Shown here in pieces: positions 12,801-21,877 of a stretch of DNA of 30,822 nucleotides (position 1 is the first letter of the stretch; each line of letters starts with the position of its first letter). The stretch comes from Bugula neritina (taxonomy: Eukaryota; Bryozoa; Gymnolaemata; Cheilostomatida; Bugulidae). The DNA lies in contig CAXIUT010000129.1 in the NCBI GenBank assembly GCA_964035545.1, forward strand, positions 1 to 30,822, given 5' to 3'. The notes beneath the pieces are model-generated. The model saw only the letters and a program-made list of their open reading frames with translations. It had not been told where the DNA came from and did not search any database. The translations under genes and the position numbers were made by a program.

Positions 12801-15800
12801 ATCCTGATAATCATGCTGTTAAAAAATTCAAAGTCTAAGTTTAAGTCAAGTAAGGACAAAACACACTATAACTCAAAGGATCAGGCTAAAGTGATAAACT
12901 TGGTCTCACAATTGATAATGTCAGAATGAGAAGAGTATGCCCAAAAGAAAAAGAAGAAGAATTATCTTAAGGAGTTATTATCACCACTGAAGGATAAGAA
13001 CCTTCTACATAAGAAATTTCTGAAAAAGAATAAGAACCTTCTGGATAAAAACCTTCTGAATAAGGATAAAAACCTTCTGGATAAAAACCTTCTGAATAAG
13101 GATAAAAACCTTCTGGATAAAAACCTTCTGAATAAGGATAAAAACCTTCTGGATAAAAACCTTCAAAACCTGAAATTTCTTAGCCAGTTAAGCCAGTAGA
13201 CAAATCATGCGCTAATATTGTTGTTAATGGAGGTTTCCAAAGACCTAACACCAAAAAGAGTTGGGGTAAATTTAATAAAGTTCCAGGATGGAAAGGAAAA
13301 GGAATTGAAATTGGTTTTGGAACAATCTACAATAAAGGATGGAAAAGTCAAGTTTGTGAACTCGATAGTCACAAAAATTATGCTATTAGTCAAAAATGGA
13401 ACTTCGATAGTGACTACCAACTCAAGGATAGCAAGAATAAGCTTTCCCCTGCTCCAATCCTATCTAACAAGTTTATTATAACACTTAACTATGCCTGTAG
13501 ATAAAATGTCAAATTAAGTTCATGCAAGGGTGTATTGACTTGGAATGGTAAATAATATCAAATCAATCCTGATAATCATGCTGTTAAAAAATTCAAAGTC
13601 TAAGTTTAAGTCAAGTAAGGACAAAACACACTATAACTCAAAGGATCAGGCTAAAGTGATAAACTTGGTCTCACAATTGATAATGTCAGAATGAGAAGAG
13701 TATGCCCAAAAGAAAAAGAAGAAGAATTATCTTAAGGAGTTATTATCACCACTGAAGGATAAGAACCTTCTACATAAGAAATTTCTGAAAAAGAATAAGA
13801 ACCTTCTGGATAAAAACCTTCTGAATAAGGATAAGAACCTTCTGGATAAAAACCTTCTGAATAAGGATAAAAACCTTCTGGATAAAAACCTTCTGAATAA
13901 GGATAAAAACCTTCTAGATAAAAACCTTCAAAACCTGAAATTTCTTAGCCAGTTAAGCCAGTAGACAAATCATGCGCTAATATTGTTGTTAATGGAGGTT
14001 TCCAAAGACCTAACACCAAAAAGAGTTGGGGTAAATTTGATAAAGTTCCAGGATGGAAAGGAAAAGGAATTGAAATTGGTTTTGGAACAATCTACAATAA
14101 AGGATGGAAAAGTCAAGTTTGTGAACTCGATAGTCACAAAAATTATGCTATTAGTCAAAAATGGAACTTCGATAGTGACTACCAACTCAAGGATAGCAAG
14201 AATAAGCTTTCCCCTGCTCCAATCCTATCTAACAAGTTTATTATAACACTTAACTATGCCTGTAGATAAAATGTCAAATTAAGTTCATGCAAGGGTGTAT
14301 TGACTTGGAATGGTAAATAATATCAAATCAATCCTGATAATCATGCTGTTAAAAAATTCAAAGTCTAAGTTTAAGTCAAGTAAGGACAAAACACACTATA
14401 ACTCAAAGGATCAGGCTAAAGTGATAAACTTGGTCTCACAATTGATAATGTCAGAATGAGAAGAGTATGCCCAAAAGAAAAAGAAGAAGAATTATCTTAA
14501 GGAGTTATTATCACCACTGAAGGATAAGAACCTTCTACATAAGAAATTTCTGAAAAAGAATAAGAACCTTCTGGATAAAAACCTTCTGAATAAGGATAAA
14601 AACCTTCTGGATAAAAACCTTCTGAATAAGGATAAAAACCTTCTGGATAAAAACCTTCTGAATAAGGATAAAAACCTTCTGGATAAAAACCTTCAAAACC
14701 TGAAATTTCTTAGCCAGTTAAGCCAGTAGACAAATCATGCGCTAATATTGTTGTTAATGGAGGTTTCCAAAGACCTAACACCAAAAAGAGTTGGGGTAAA
14801 TTTGATAAAGTTCCAGGATGGAAAGGAAAAGGAATTGAAATTGGTTTTGGAACAATCTACAATAAAGGATGGAAAAGTCAAGTTTGTGAACTCGATAGTC
14901 ACAAAAATTATGCTATTAGTCAAAAATGGAACTTCGATAGTGACTACCAACTCAAGGATAGCAAGAATAAGCTTTCCCCTGCTCCAATCCTATCTAACAA
15001 GTTTATTATAACACTTAACTATGCCTGTAGATAAAATGTCAAATTAAGTTCATGCAAGGGTGTATTGACTTGGAATGGTAAATAATATCAAATCAATCCT
15101 GATAATCATGCTGTTAAAAAATTCAAAGTCTAAGTTTAAGTCAAGTAAGGACAAAACACACTATAACTCAAAGGATCAGGCTAAAGTGATAAACTTGGTC
15201 TCACAATTGATAATGTCAGAATGAGAAGAGTATGCCCAAAAGAAAAAGAAGAAGAATCTAAATAAATTGTTGTATAAGATGGTGGTGATTCTTCAAAACC
15301 TCCTATTTGTGTGTTACCTCCACCTCATTCTAAAACTTCTCTTTAAATAGCTCTGTAATATTTACATAAGACTACTAAATTAAAAGGTTGTTAACTCTAG
15401 AATTATTAATAAACTATATTCAATTCAGCCGTTACATTTATATTGGATTTAAAATGTAAGTAAAATAAAAAAACTATTAAATGTTCTGCTTCCGTATCTT
15501 TGTTATCAAATTCAAATAAAATTCTTAACTATGAAGAATGTGAAGAACCTTAAGTTAATCCTAAACCAGATTAATTCAAACCACCTATCGTTACTGGTCC
15601 TGAATAAGAAAATAATGGAGAAGGTAAAGAATAAGATAGTATTTAAATATGTGGATAACTAGATGATGAGGAGGAGAATGTAGAAGAATAAGTACTTGAC
15701 CCTAATGAAGCCTACATTCTTGAAGCTATTGAACTAATCAATGAAGAATAAAGTCATGACAAATCTCTTGCTCCTGTTGACTCAGACATTGCAGCTATTG

Positions 15801-17314
15801 ATGAGATTATTATCTATCTTAGAGCTTCATATGTTGTCCTCGATAATTGTGCTGTTATCAAAGTTAGTCAAGACATTTCATATACTGTCAATAACAAACA
15901 AAGATACGTTATCTACTGTTTTAATGCTCCTGAACCTGGTCAAAAATATATTGTCTATAGATCAATAGTTGATTTTGATGAGTCAACTGAATAAACTAGA
16001 ATCATGATTCTTGCTTTTGATGTCTATATTAAAAACGACAAAGTTCTTATTTCTGTTCCCAAAAAAATTAAAAAAGCTATCTCTAAAGCTTAAAGTTTGG
16101 ATGTAGATGTCGCCTATGGATATGAAAATATTGATTTATCAGCTGCTGAATCAGATCAAAATGTTAAAAGTATCCTCAGTCAAATCAACTCTAAATATAG
16201 TACTCTTACTAAAGGTAAAACTTTACAATCTATTGAGCTGATGGAATTGAAAAATGGAAAACTTAACTACAAAATAATGTTCTTTGATCCAGTTACTCAT
16301 CTTAATGTCAAGTTTATCGTATATTACGATCCTTCCATTCAAAAAGTCATGCTTTTGAACACAGTTAACCTTCCTTCATCTCAAAGATTTGAAGAACTAT
16401 CTGAATCTGAGAAAATGAAAGATTCTCAACTTACTGATATCTTAAAACTCTTGCATAACCTTCATGAAAAAGAAATGAGTGGCTACAAATTACAATGTGT
16501 CAGTAAAGGAACTGTTGAAGCTAATGTTGTTGAGTATCATGTGACATGGACTTCCTCAGGAATTCAATACAGATCATATGTCAAATCTTTCTCAGGATCA
16601 CTTGAATAAACTTCCTTTGGATAACTTCAAACTATTTCTCTTGATCATTACAGATTAGATGAGTTCGAAAAAATGTTCATCATGAACTATCAAAAGCTTA
16701 GTGACAATGAAATTAAAACTGATACCAACTTCCATACTGCCTACTAAACACTTTTGTCAGAAAACAAAAATCTTGCCTAGTCATCTCTTATTGGAGCAGC
16801 TCAAAAACCTTTAGGTCTAGGCTTCGTTTATCACATTTTCTCAAGAATCTCTGGAGGTGCTATCATGAGATCCGAAGTATTCCTTGAATTGTACACTCTA
16901 AAAGCTACTGTTAAGAGTGTTGTAAATGAAGATTTTAAGAATGGATTTGTTTCTCTCAGTCAATAAGACAAGTCAATCAAAAAAATTATTTCTGTTCTTG
17001 ATAAGCAAGCAACTAAACCATCTCTTCAAAAACAACAATATAAAGTTCAGTCAGTCTAAGGAAAAGATTTTATCTTCGGAAAACTTTACAAAATCACTGT
17101 TTCTCTCAAAGGAAGACCTTTCACTGCCTTTGAATACCATGATGAATCATCAGAAGAAGTTCTTCTTTTGAACTGGTCAAATCAAAACAAACCTACTGGT
17201 TGTGCTACAGAAAACAATGATGGTCAGTGCTCAAAATGCGTCTAAGGATATACTCGTATTAATGACATGTGTATCTATGGCTGTGGAGTCCTATGCAAAG
17301 CAATTGAGTTCTGA
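784..17314 (+). CDS. Giant secreted repeat protein with 15 near-identical lectin-like domains
   Basis: With TAA/TAG read as Glu and TGA as stop, one intronless frame runs from ATG 784 to TGA 17312-17314, about 5,500 residues once five one-base deletions are allowed for. As assembled, the frame closes at TGA 11326-11328 (3,514 codons). Residues 1-20 are a signal peptide with a Leu/Ala/Met core. Residues ~22-90 are Cys-rich with CxxC pairs. A ~950-residue region with faint cystatin-like beta repeats follows. From residue ~1060 there are fifteen ~255-residue repeats, each opening NIVVNGGFQRPN, with PGW, ELDS, five Cys and a closing LTIDNV. This pattern resembles DUF642/galactose-binding carbohydrate modules. 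Each repeat ends in a Pro/Ser/Glu/Lys linker. The last ~680 residues are unique and end in another Cys-rich motif. No C-terminal membrane segment is visible. I infer an extracellular matrix, stalk, lorica or adhesion protein; its function is unknown. Confidence 0.85.
4561..4684 (+). repeat. 36-bp minisatellite in the inter-domain linker (first of 14 blocks)
   Basis: Three full 36-bp units and a partial fourth encode a 12-residue unit, GEKPSEEGEKPS (TAR=Glu). The same block recurs once per 765-bp repeat. The blocks before copies 11 and 12 (about 11441-11600 and 12241-12400) have four full units, which explains the 36-bp longer spacing there. The protein product is an acidic/basic, Pro-Ser-rich, probably extended spacer. 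A diverged linker with fewer units precedes copy 1 at about 3880-3960. Confidence 0.9.
10640..11832 (+). other. Cluster of five one-base deletions breaking the giant ORF
   Basis: Compared with the other repeats, three bases are lost in the linker near 10641, 10648 and 10670; the net effect is minus 3, so the frame is restored. One A is lost near 11188 in GGTAAATAATATC, and one A near 11830 in GTCAAAAATGG. After 11188 the frame meets TGA at 11326-11328. After 11830 the downstream repeats and C-terminus continue uninterrupted in a frame offset by two bases from the start. No other repeat carries such changes, so they are most likely assembly or sequencing errors. Confidence 0.8.
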
Positions 17315-17406
17315 AAATGATATTCATTCTATAGTTATGTTAATTATCTACTTATTAAAATTAATTCATTATGTATTGATAATTAAAGTTTTTAAAATAT
17401 CTGATA

Positions 17407-18467
17407 TCAAAAATCTTCATCAGTTTTATATCTAATTTTCTCTTTTTACTGACCTGTTTTCTTTAAACCAGATGATTTCTTTTTTAAATTTTTATTTGAC
17501 TTGGATTTTGGCTCAATTTACATCATCAATCCCTGACCAGAAGTACCAATATTTCTTTGAACTCCATCTCTTTCTATAAGCTATTCTTAAGGATCAGCTA
17601 TCACTACTCTATTTCCACATAAAGCTTTTATGATATTTTTAAAACAAAAATTTCTATATCTATGATAAAATACTTTCTAAAGGGATTCCCTGCGACTGCA
17701 TTCCATGTGTTTTTACAAAATTCGTTTGTAGTTTGGTTGATAATTGAGAGATAGATATGAAAGAAAAATAAAGATGATACAAAAGCCCACGCTAAAAATG
17801 CCAATACAACAAGAACTATGTTGAAAGCAAAAGCTACACCAGATTAGAGGTCTTTAGCCACTAAAGCTCCTTGAATTACTACCAATATACTTTAAATCTA
17901 TAATGATGTAACAAATCCAATAAAAAGAGCATAATTTCTTTTACCAACACAAGTGCCAATCCAAGGACAATGATGATCAAATTTTTCTATACACATATTA
18001 CATTAATAGCAATGAGATGTCCTCGGAGGTCGATAGACATAACAAGTAGAACAAAATTTTAACCTCAAAGTATGAGTTTTGATAACTATTGGGTAGATAT
18101 TTTAACGGTCTCGCATAGAACCTTCTGTATATCGTTTGCTTATAGGTATTCTTTTTAGTTCCTGTCTCTAAAATTAACTAAAAATTTTAGGAATTGTCCC
18201 TGGATCTTTGAATCCTAAGGCTAATAACAAAACTTGCAAGATGATATTTATAATTCCAGTTATTACTACAAAAGCAATTGAAGATCTCCATGCGCAGACT
18301 CCGTAGTAAAGTCCCATAATAATCCATACAATGAGATGAGTGCCAATATATTTTTTCGGTTAAGAGAGTAAAAAACCACAACAAGATCTATACATTTTAT
18401 AGTTGGGAATTTGTGAGACCTAACTCGCCTTAATGATGTGCTTTTATCGATGCTTTTATTTAGGCAT
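17407..18467 (-). CDS. DHHC-type protein S-acyltransferase (palmitoyltransferase)
   Basis: The gene reads as 346 residues after removal of one 20-nt intron. The zinc-finger/catalytic domain spans residues ~139-180: [15 protein letters not shown], then CNMC, then DHHC at 164-167 within [20 protein letters not shown] lies at 88-90 and the TTxE motif (TTNE) at 246-249. The PaCCT-like stretch NPF...NIIKALCGN appears only when the intron is spliced. Hydrophobic segments near 41-60, 64-86, 181-203 and 211-243 give the usual four-pass topology with the catalytic loop in the cytosol. The enzyme palmitoylates cysteines on target proteins. The start at 18467 is the first ATG of an open frame; an internal ATG at 18395 is possible. 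It is convergent with the giant gene and divergent from the CHMP6-like gene. Confidence 0.93.
17654..17673 (-). other. 20-nt intron in the DHHC gene
   Basis: On the minus strand this is GTATTTTATCATAGATATAG. Removing it joins the frame after NPFRK to [14 protein letters not shown], the expected PaCCT region, and makes the coding length an exact multiple of three. Unspliced, the frame ends shortly after at TGA. Confidence 0.88.
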
Positions 18468-18834
18468 ATAGAGAATTGATAACTATGAACTTTAGTTTAA
18501 TTAATAAAGCTTTGAATTGAAAAAAAATCTTTAGACAATAATTATCAACAATCATGAGAGTTAAATTATGTTTAAAATAATTAAATTGATAAATTCGACT
18601 CATTTTTTAATTCTAACTGAAAAAAAAAAACATTCATCATGATTAAAATATTTTTGGCCTCGATTTTTATTATCAGTTTCTTACAAGCAAAATATTTGTT
18701 TTTAATCTTTTTTCAAGATAAATATTCTTTGAATCATAAAATAATTATTAATTATTACGATTGAAAGTTATCTTGGATATCGTAATTAATCTATAAAATC
18801 CTAAATTATAATTTTTACTTAAGTTATTAGACAA
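18468..18834. promoter_or_regulatory. Divergent intergenic region between DHHC and CHMP6-like genes
   Basis: These 367 bases separate two outward-facing start codons, so they must hold both promoters. The DNA is very AT-rich with an A10 run near 18621. No specific motif can be assigned. A 41-codon frame inside it is listed separately with low confidence. Confidence 0.5.
18639..18764 (+). CDS. Possible 41-residue peptide with signal-like start
   Basis: The frame runs from ATG 18639 to TGA 18762-18764 and begins MIKIFLASIFIISFLQAKY, a good-looking hydrophobic signal segment, followed by ~20 Lys/Asn/Ile/Tyr-rich residues. No family is recognised. Frames of this length arise easily when TGA is the only stop and the DNA is AT-rich, and it lies in a promoter interval. 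It could be a small secreted peptide, a relic start of a lost gene, or chance. Confidence 0.2.
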   Translation: MIKIFLASIFIISFLQAKYLFLIFFQDKYSLNHKIIINYYD

Positions 18835-19475
18835 ATGGGAGGACTTTGTTTGAATAAATAAAAAGAACCTGAGGCGCGATAGATCCCGAAACACAAAGTT
18901 CAGACTCAAGTACAAAATGTAGATGTGATTAAAATGAAATTAAAGCAAACTCGTGACAGAATCAAAGTTTTCATTAACAAAAAAAATGCCGATATAAATC
19001 AACTTGACAAAGAAATCAAATCTAAACTTCCTAAGTATGAAGAAACAAAGAATAAAAAATAGTTAATACCTCTTTTAAGAGCTAAAAAAGATCTGTTGAA
19101 TGCAATTGATCAGGGATAAACTCGGCTAAAACTTGTCAATTAAAAGCTGAGTGAAGTAGAAATGAGTTAAATCAACAAATAGGTTAAAATATAGTAATCT
19201 AGACCATTGATGTGCTTGACGACTCCAACAAGTATATTAGATAAGTTCAAGAATAACTCGAATAAAAAGATTGGAGAGGCGTTCTAGCTGATGCTCAGAA
19301 TAAGTATGAACTAGAATGGCCTGATGACAGTTAATAAGTTCAAGAAGATCCAGATTTTCAAAAGATGTGGGACGATATTGGAGGAAATAAACTGCCAAAA
19401 CAAGTTGCAAAAAAAGGAGTAAAAGTTGAAGTTAATGAACACTAAAGAGCAAAATAAAAATTAGAAATCGCTTGA
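18835..19475 (+). CDS. ESCRT-III subunit, CHMP6/VPS20-like (Snf7 family)
   Basis: The product is 206 residues after one 20-nt intron. It opens MGGLCLN, a Gly2 N-myristoylation signal as in CHMP6/VPS20. A basic alpha-helical region follows (~30-60), then a KKELIPLLRAKKDLL helix (76-88) typical of the Snf7 core. Residues 105-130, SEVEMSEINKETIDVLDDSN, align with the CHMP6 segment around its TQIEMKV. The second half is acidic (WPDDSEEVQEDPDFQKMWDDI, near 155-175), as expected for the autoinhibitory C-terminus that carries MIT-interacting motifs. CHMP6 links ESCRT-II to Snf7 filament growth in endosomal sorting and membrane scission. It is the last gene before the inward G4T2 tract; the stop lies 163 bp from it. 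Confidence 0.85.
19183..19202 (+). other. 20-nt intron in the CHMP6-like gene
   Basis: The sequence is GTTAAAATATAGTAATCTAG. Splicing joins INKE to TIDVLDDSNKY and restores the frame to the TGA at 19473, giving exactly 207 codons. Its 5' end is GTT rather than the GTA seen in the other introns, and it contains an internal TAG at position 12. Confidence 0.85.
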
Positions 19476-19638
19476 TAAAGTAATCTTCTTTAATTAGTCA
19501 AAATAACTCGAACTATTATCATGAAAAATACTTTAAATTAGAGTAAATCTTTCTATTTTAGAAGATTTAATCATAAATTTCATATTTTATCTTATATTAT
19601 CAATAATATTAACTACAATAATATCAAGATTTATGTAA
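19476..19638. other. Subtelomeric end of the first chromosome segment
   Basis: The 163 bases between the CHMP6-like stop and the G4T2 tract contain no credible gene. They would hold the 3' untranslated region and the telomere-proximal sequence. The last bases before the tract are TTTATGTAA. Confidence 0.7.
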
Positions 19639-19702
19639 GGGGTTGGGGTTGGGGTTGGGGTTGGGGTTGGGGTTGGGGTTGGGGTTGGGGTTGGGGTTGG
19701 GG
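19639..19702 (+). repeat. Internal G4T2 telomere tract (right-end orientation)
   Basis: GGGG followed by ten exact TTGGGG units makes 64 bases. Its orientation is that of a right-hand chromosome end, the same as at 30730-30822, so it fits as the telomere of the segment 1-19702. The sequence resumes at 19703 in the middle of a copine C2 domain. The simplest explanation is two macronuclear chromosomes joined during assembly, or a chimeric molecule; a real fused chromosome is possible but less likely. Confidence 0.93.
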
Positions 19703-21263
19703 ACATATTTAGCAAATCAGATCCATATGTCAAATTATCCTATAAAAGAGATTATACTCAGCAATATTTTTCTCAGATAGGGAGGACATAAACAATTAAA
19801 AATAACTCTAATCCAAATTTTTCAAAAAGCTTTGTCATTGATTTCGTATTTGAATCTAGACAAGAGATCAAATTCGATATTTACGATGATGATGAAGGAA
19901 AAGATTAATTGATTGGTTATGTTGAAACAACTGTTGGTAATTTAATGGGTTCAAGAAGTCAATCTGCAACCTTAGACATAAAAAATGATTCAGAGATTAA
20001 AAAAGCAACTGGAAAACTAATAGTACGTTGTTAAAAAACACAGTAAACTTTAGGTATTGTTAAATTTATATAGGAATTTTGCAGATGCTTTGGAAAGCTG
20101 ATAAATTGTACAATGTAGATTCTTGGTTTGATTTTTGGGATAAAAGTGATCCATATATTAAATTTTTCAAAGTAAGAAATGATGAAAGCAGTATTTAAAT
20201 AAAACGAACAGAAGTTGTCAAAGATAATTTAAATCCTTCCTGGAAATCTATTTAAATCTAAACTTCTAGATTAATTAATCCAAAAAAGCAAGGATTTAGG
20301 CTTTAAGTTTGGGATTGGTAAGAAGATGGAGAGGATAGAATCATTGGGTCAGCATTTGTCCCTTTAACACAATTAAATAATGGTGCAACTGTTGCTTTAA
20401 CAAGCTCTTAAAATAAAAATCCTGGTGTCCTCACACTCTAAAATATCAAATGGATTCAAACTCCAACTTTTATCGACTATTTAAGAGCAGGATTATAACT
20501 GAACATGATCGTAGCTATCGATTTTACTGCTTCTAATGGATTATCTAAATTTCCTGATGCTCTTCATTATGTAAGTTAAAAAACTATTAATCAGTATCAA
20601 TTAGCTATTTCATCTGTTGCTCAAATATTGATGAACTATGATAGTAATCAAAAGATTCCAGCTTTTGGTTTTGGAGCTAAAACAAAGTTTGATGGAATCT
20701 TAACACATGTGAGTCATTGCTTTCCTTTAAGTGGAAATTTTAATTAAACAGAAGCTACTGGCATTTAAGATCTCATGAACTTATATAAAAAAGTTTTAAA
20801 TTATATCTAACTTTCTGGTCCAACTCTTTTTGGACCAATTATTTAAGAAACTATGAAACTAGCTTTCAGATGTAAACAATAGGGCTCAAGAATTTATCAA
20901 ACTCTATTAATATTAACTGATGGTTAAATTCATGATATGGATCATACGATATAGTTGATAATAAAGGCAACATATCTTCCAATGTCCATTATAATAGTAG
21001 GAATTGGAAAATAAAGTTTTTAAAAAATGTCTTGTCTTGATGGAGATAACGGATTAGTAGATTCAAATGGTCAAAAAGCACCAAGAGATATTGTACAGTT
21101 CATACCATTTAGATAATTGCAAATGAATGGAGATCTTTTAGCAAAATAAGTTCTAGCATAACTTCCCAATCAAGTCATACAATATATGACTATGCTCGGA
21201 AAATCTCCAGGATAGTTTGTCCCCATTAAAATAGAATAATTGATGAAAAACAAACAATTATGA
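19703..21263 (+). CDS. Copine, N-terminally truncated at the telomere junction
   Basis: About 513 residues remain after one 20-nt intron. The preserved part starts DIFSKSDPYVKL, inside the first C2 domain, so roughly the first 20-25 residues of a normal copine are missing. C2A continues through GRTETIKNNSNPNFSKSF and IYDDDEGKD. C2B has DFWDKSDPYIKFFKV and RTEVVKDNLNPSW. The copine/vWA domain has a MIDAS-like DFTASNG, then GPIIEETMKLAF, LLILTDGEIHDMD, LPMSIIIVGIGK and RDIVQFIPFRE. Copines are cytosolic proteins that bind membrane phospholipids in response to calcium. The first complete codon uses the last G of the telomere tract (GAC). The stop is TGA 21261-21263, convergent with the prefoldin gene 83 bp away. 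Confidence 0.93.
20054..20073 (+). other. 20-nt intron in the copine gene
   Basis: The sequence is GTATTGTTAAATTTATATAG. Splicing joins the linker after C2A (TLG) to ILQMLWKADKL, the first strand of C2B, and keeps the frame open to TGA 21261. Without splicing the C2B start would be out of frame. Confidence 0.9.
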
Positions 21264-21346
21264 TACTTAAAGTTTTATTTATTTTCCTTAAGAGAAACTT
21301 ATTTTATTAGAATAGATTCTTTAACAAGATGATAGTTTCTCATAAA

Positions 21347-21744
21347 TCATTCTTCAAGGTTAATAGAATTTCCAAATTTGTTATAAAGAGTTGCCTTTAA
21401 TTTCTTTAATTTCTTTTCAACGTCATCATGCTCTTTATTTGACTGTTTTAGATCTTATTTCACTTTTTCAATATCTTTTTCTACAAAGGCTCTAACTTGA
21501 ATCACTACTTAATAAAATGAATACCTGGAAGATGGAAAAAGCAGGTTCCAAATCTGTATTGCAAAATTTAATCATCATCAGAGAGTTAAATTTAGTCAAT
21601 AGTATCTTGATGTTGATTGACTTTTTATTTCAAACGAATCAAAGTTTAATCAAGTTCTTGTCTTTTTTGATATAGTTTTGAAAAAGTATTTATACTATTT
21701 TGATCTTCCTTTGTCACATGTGCGTCAGATCCTATTTTTTGCAT
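21347..21744 (-). CDS. Prefoldin subunit 4
   Basis: The product is 125 residues after one 20-nt intron, the usual length for a beta-type prefoldin subunit. The N-terminal helix begins VTKEDQNSINTFSKLYQKR (residues 10-28). The central beta hairpin follows LSDDDEILQYRFGTCFFHLP (54-73), and the C-terminal coiled coil ends KKLKATLYNKFGNSINLEE, matching the family's LKxxLYxKFGxxINLE signature. Prefoldin is a hexameric cytosolic co-chaperone that passes nascent actin and tubulin to the CCT chaperonin. Reading TAA as Glu at residues 51 and 59 gives the DEIEL/DDDE pattern expected here. The gene starts 133 bp from the divergent nucleotidase gene. Confidence 0.95.
21505..21524 (-). other. 20-nt intron in the prefoldin 4 gene
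   Basis: On the minus strand this is GTATTCATTTTATTAAGTAG. Splicing connects FFHLP to VIQVRAFVEKDIEKVKE and gives exactly 126 codons including TGA. Confidence 0.92.
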
Positions 21745-21877
21745 TTTTACCAACACTAATTATTATTTAAAATCAAATTACTCAAAATATTAATAAATCT
21801 GAGAAAAATAATCTTTTCATTTAATTCTTTTCAAATCAATATTCTTTATTTTATCAAAAGGTTTGTAATTTAAAAAT

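Larger units (their letters stand above)
3961..15258 (+). repeat. Tandem array of fifteen ~765-bp coding repeats
   Basis: The sequence beginning TGCGCTAATATTGTTGTTAA recurs at 4726, 5491, 6256, 7021, 7786, 8551, 9316, 10081, 10843, 11643, 12443, 13208, 13973 and 14738, with a diverged first copy at 3961 (TGTGCTAAT). Spacing is 765 bp, except 762 and twice 800, where linker changes and one-base losses occur. Copies 2-15 differ at only a few sites. Copy 1 carries several replacements, such as NNWNKFDKI for KSWGKFDKV and DYVGL for DKLGL. The pattern indicates recent amplification or ongoing homogenisation inside one gene. Confidence 0.97.

Noticed and set aside
3958-15011. Recurring 71-codon minus and 87-codon plus open frames in every 765-bp repeat
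   Set aside because: They are out-of-frame shadows of the giant protein that appear because the standard code was used. The true frame reads TAA/TAG as Glu and is continuous through them.
4561-15240. Regularly spaced short repeats that might suggest a CRISPR-like array
   Set aside because: The 36-bp units are head-to-tail without unique spacers, stay in frame, encode a protein linker, and lie in a eukaryotic chromosome.
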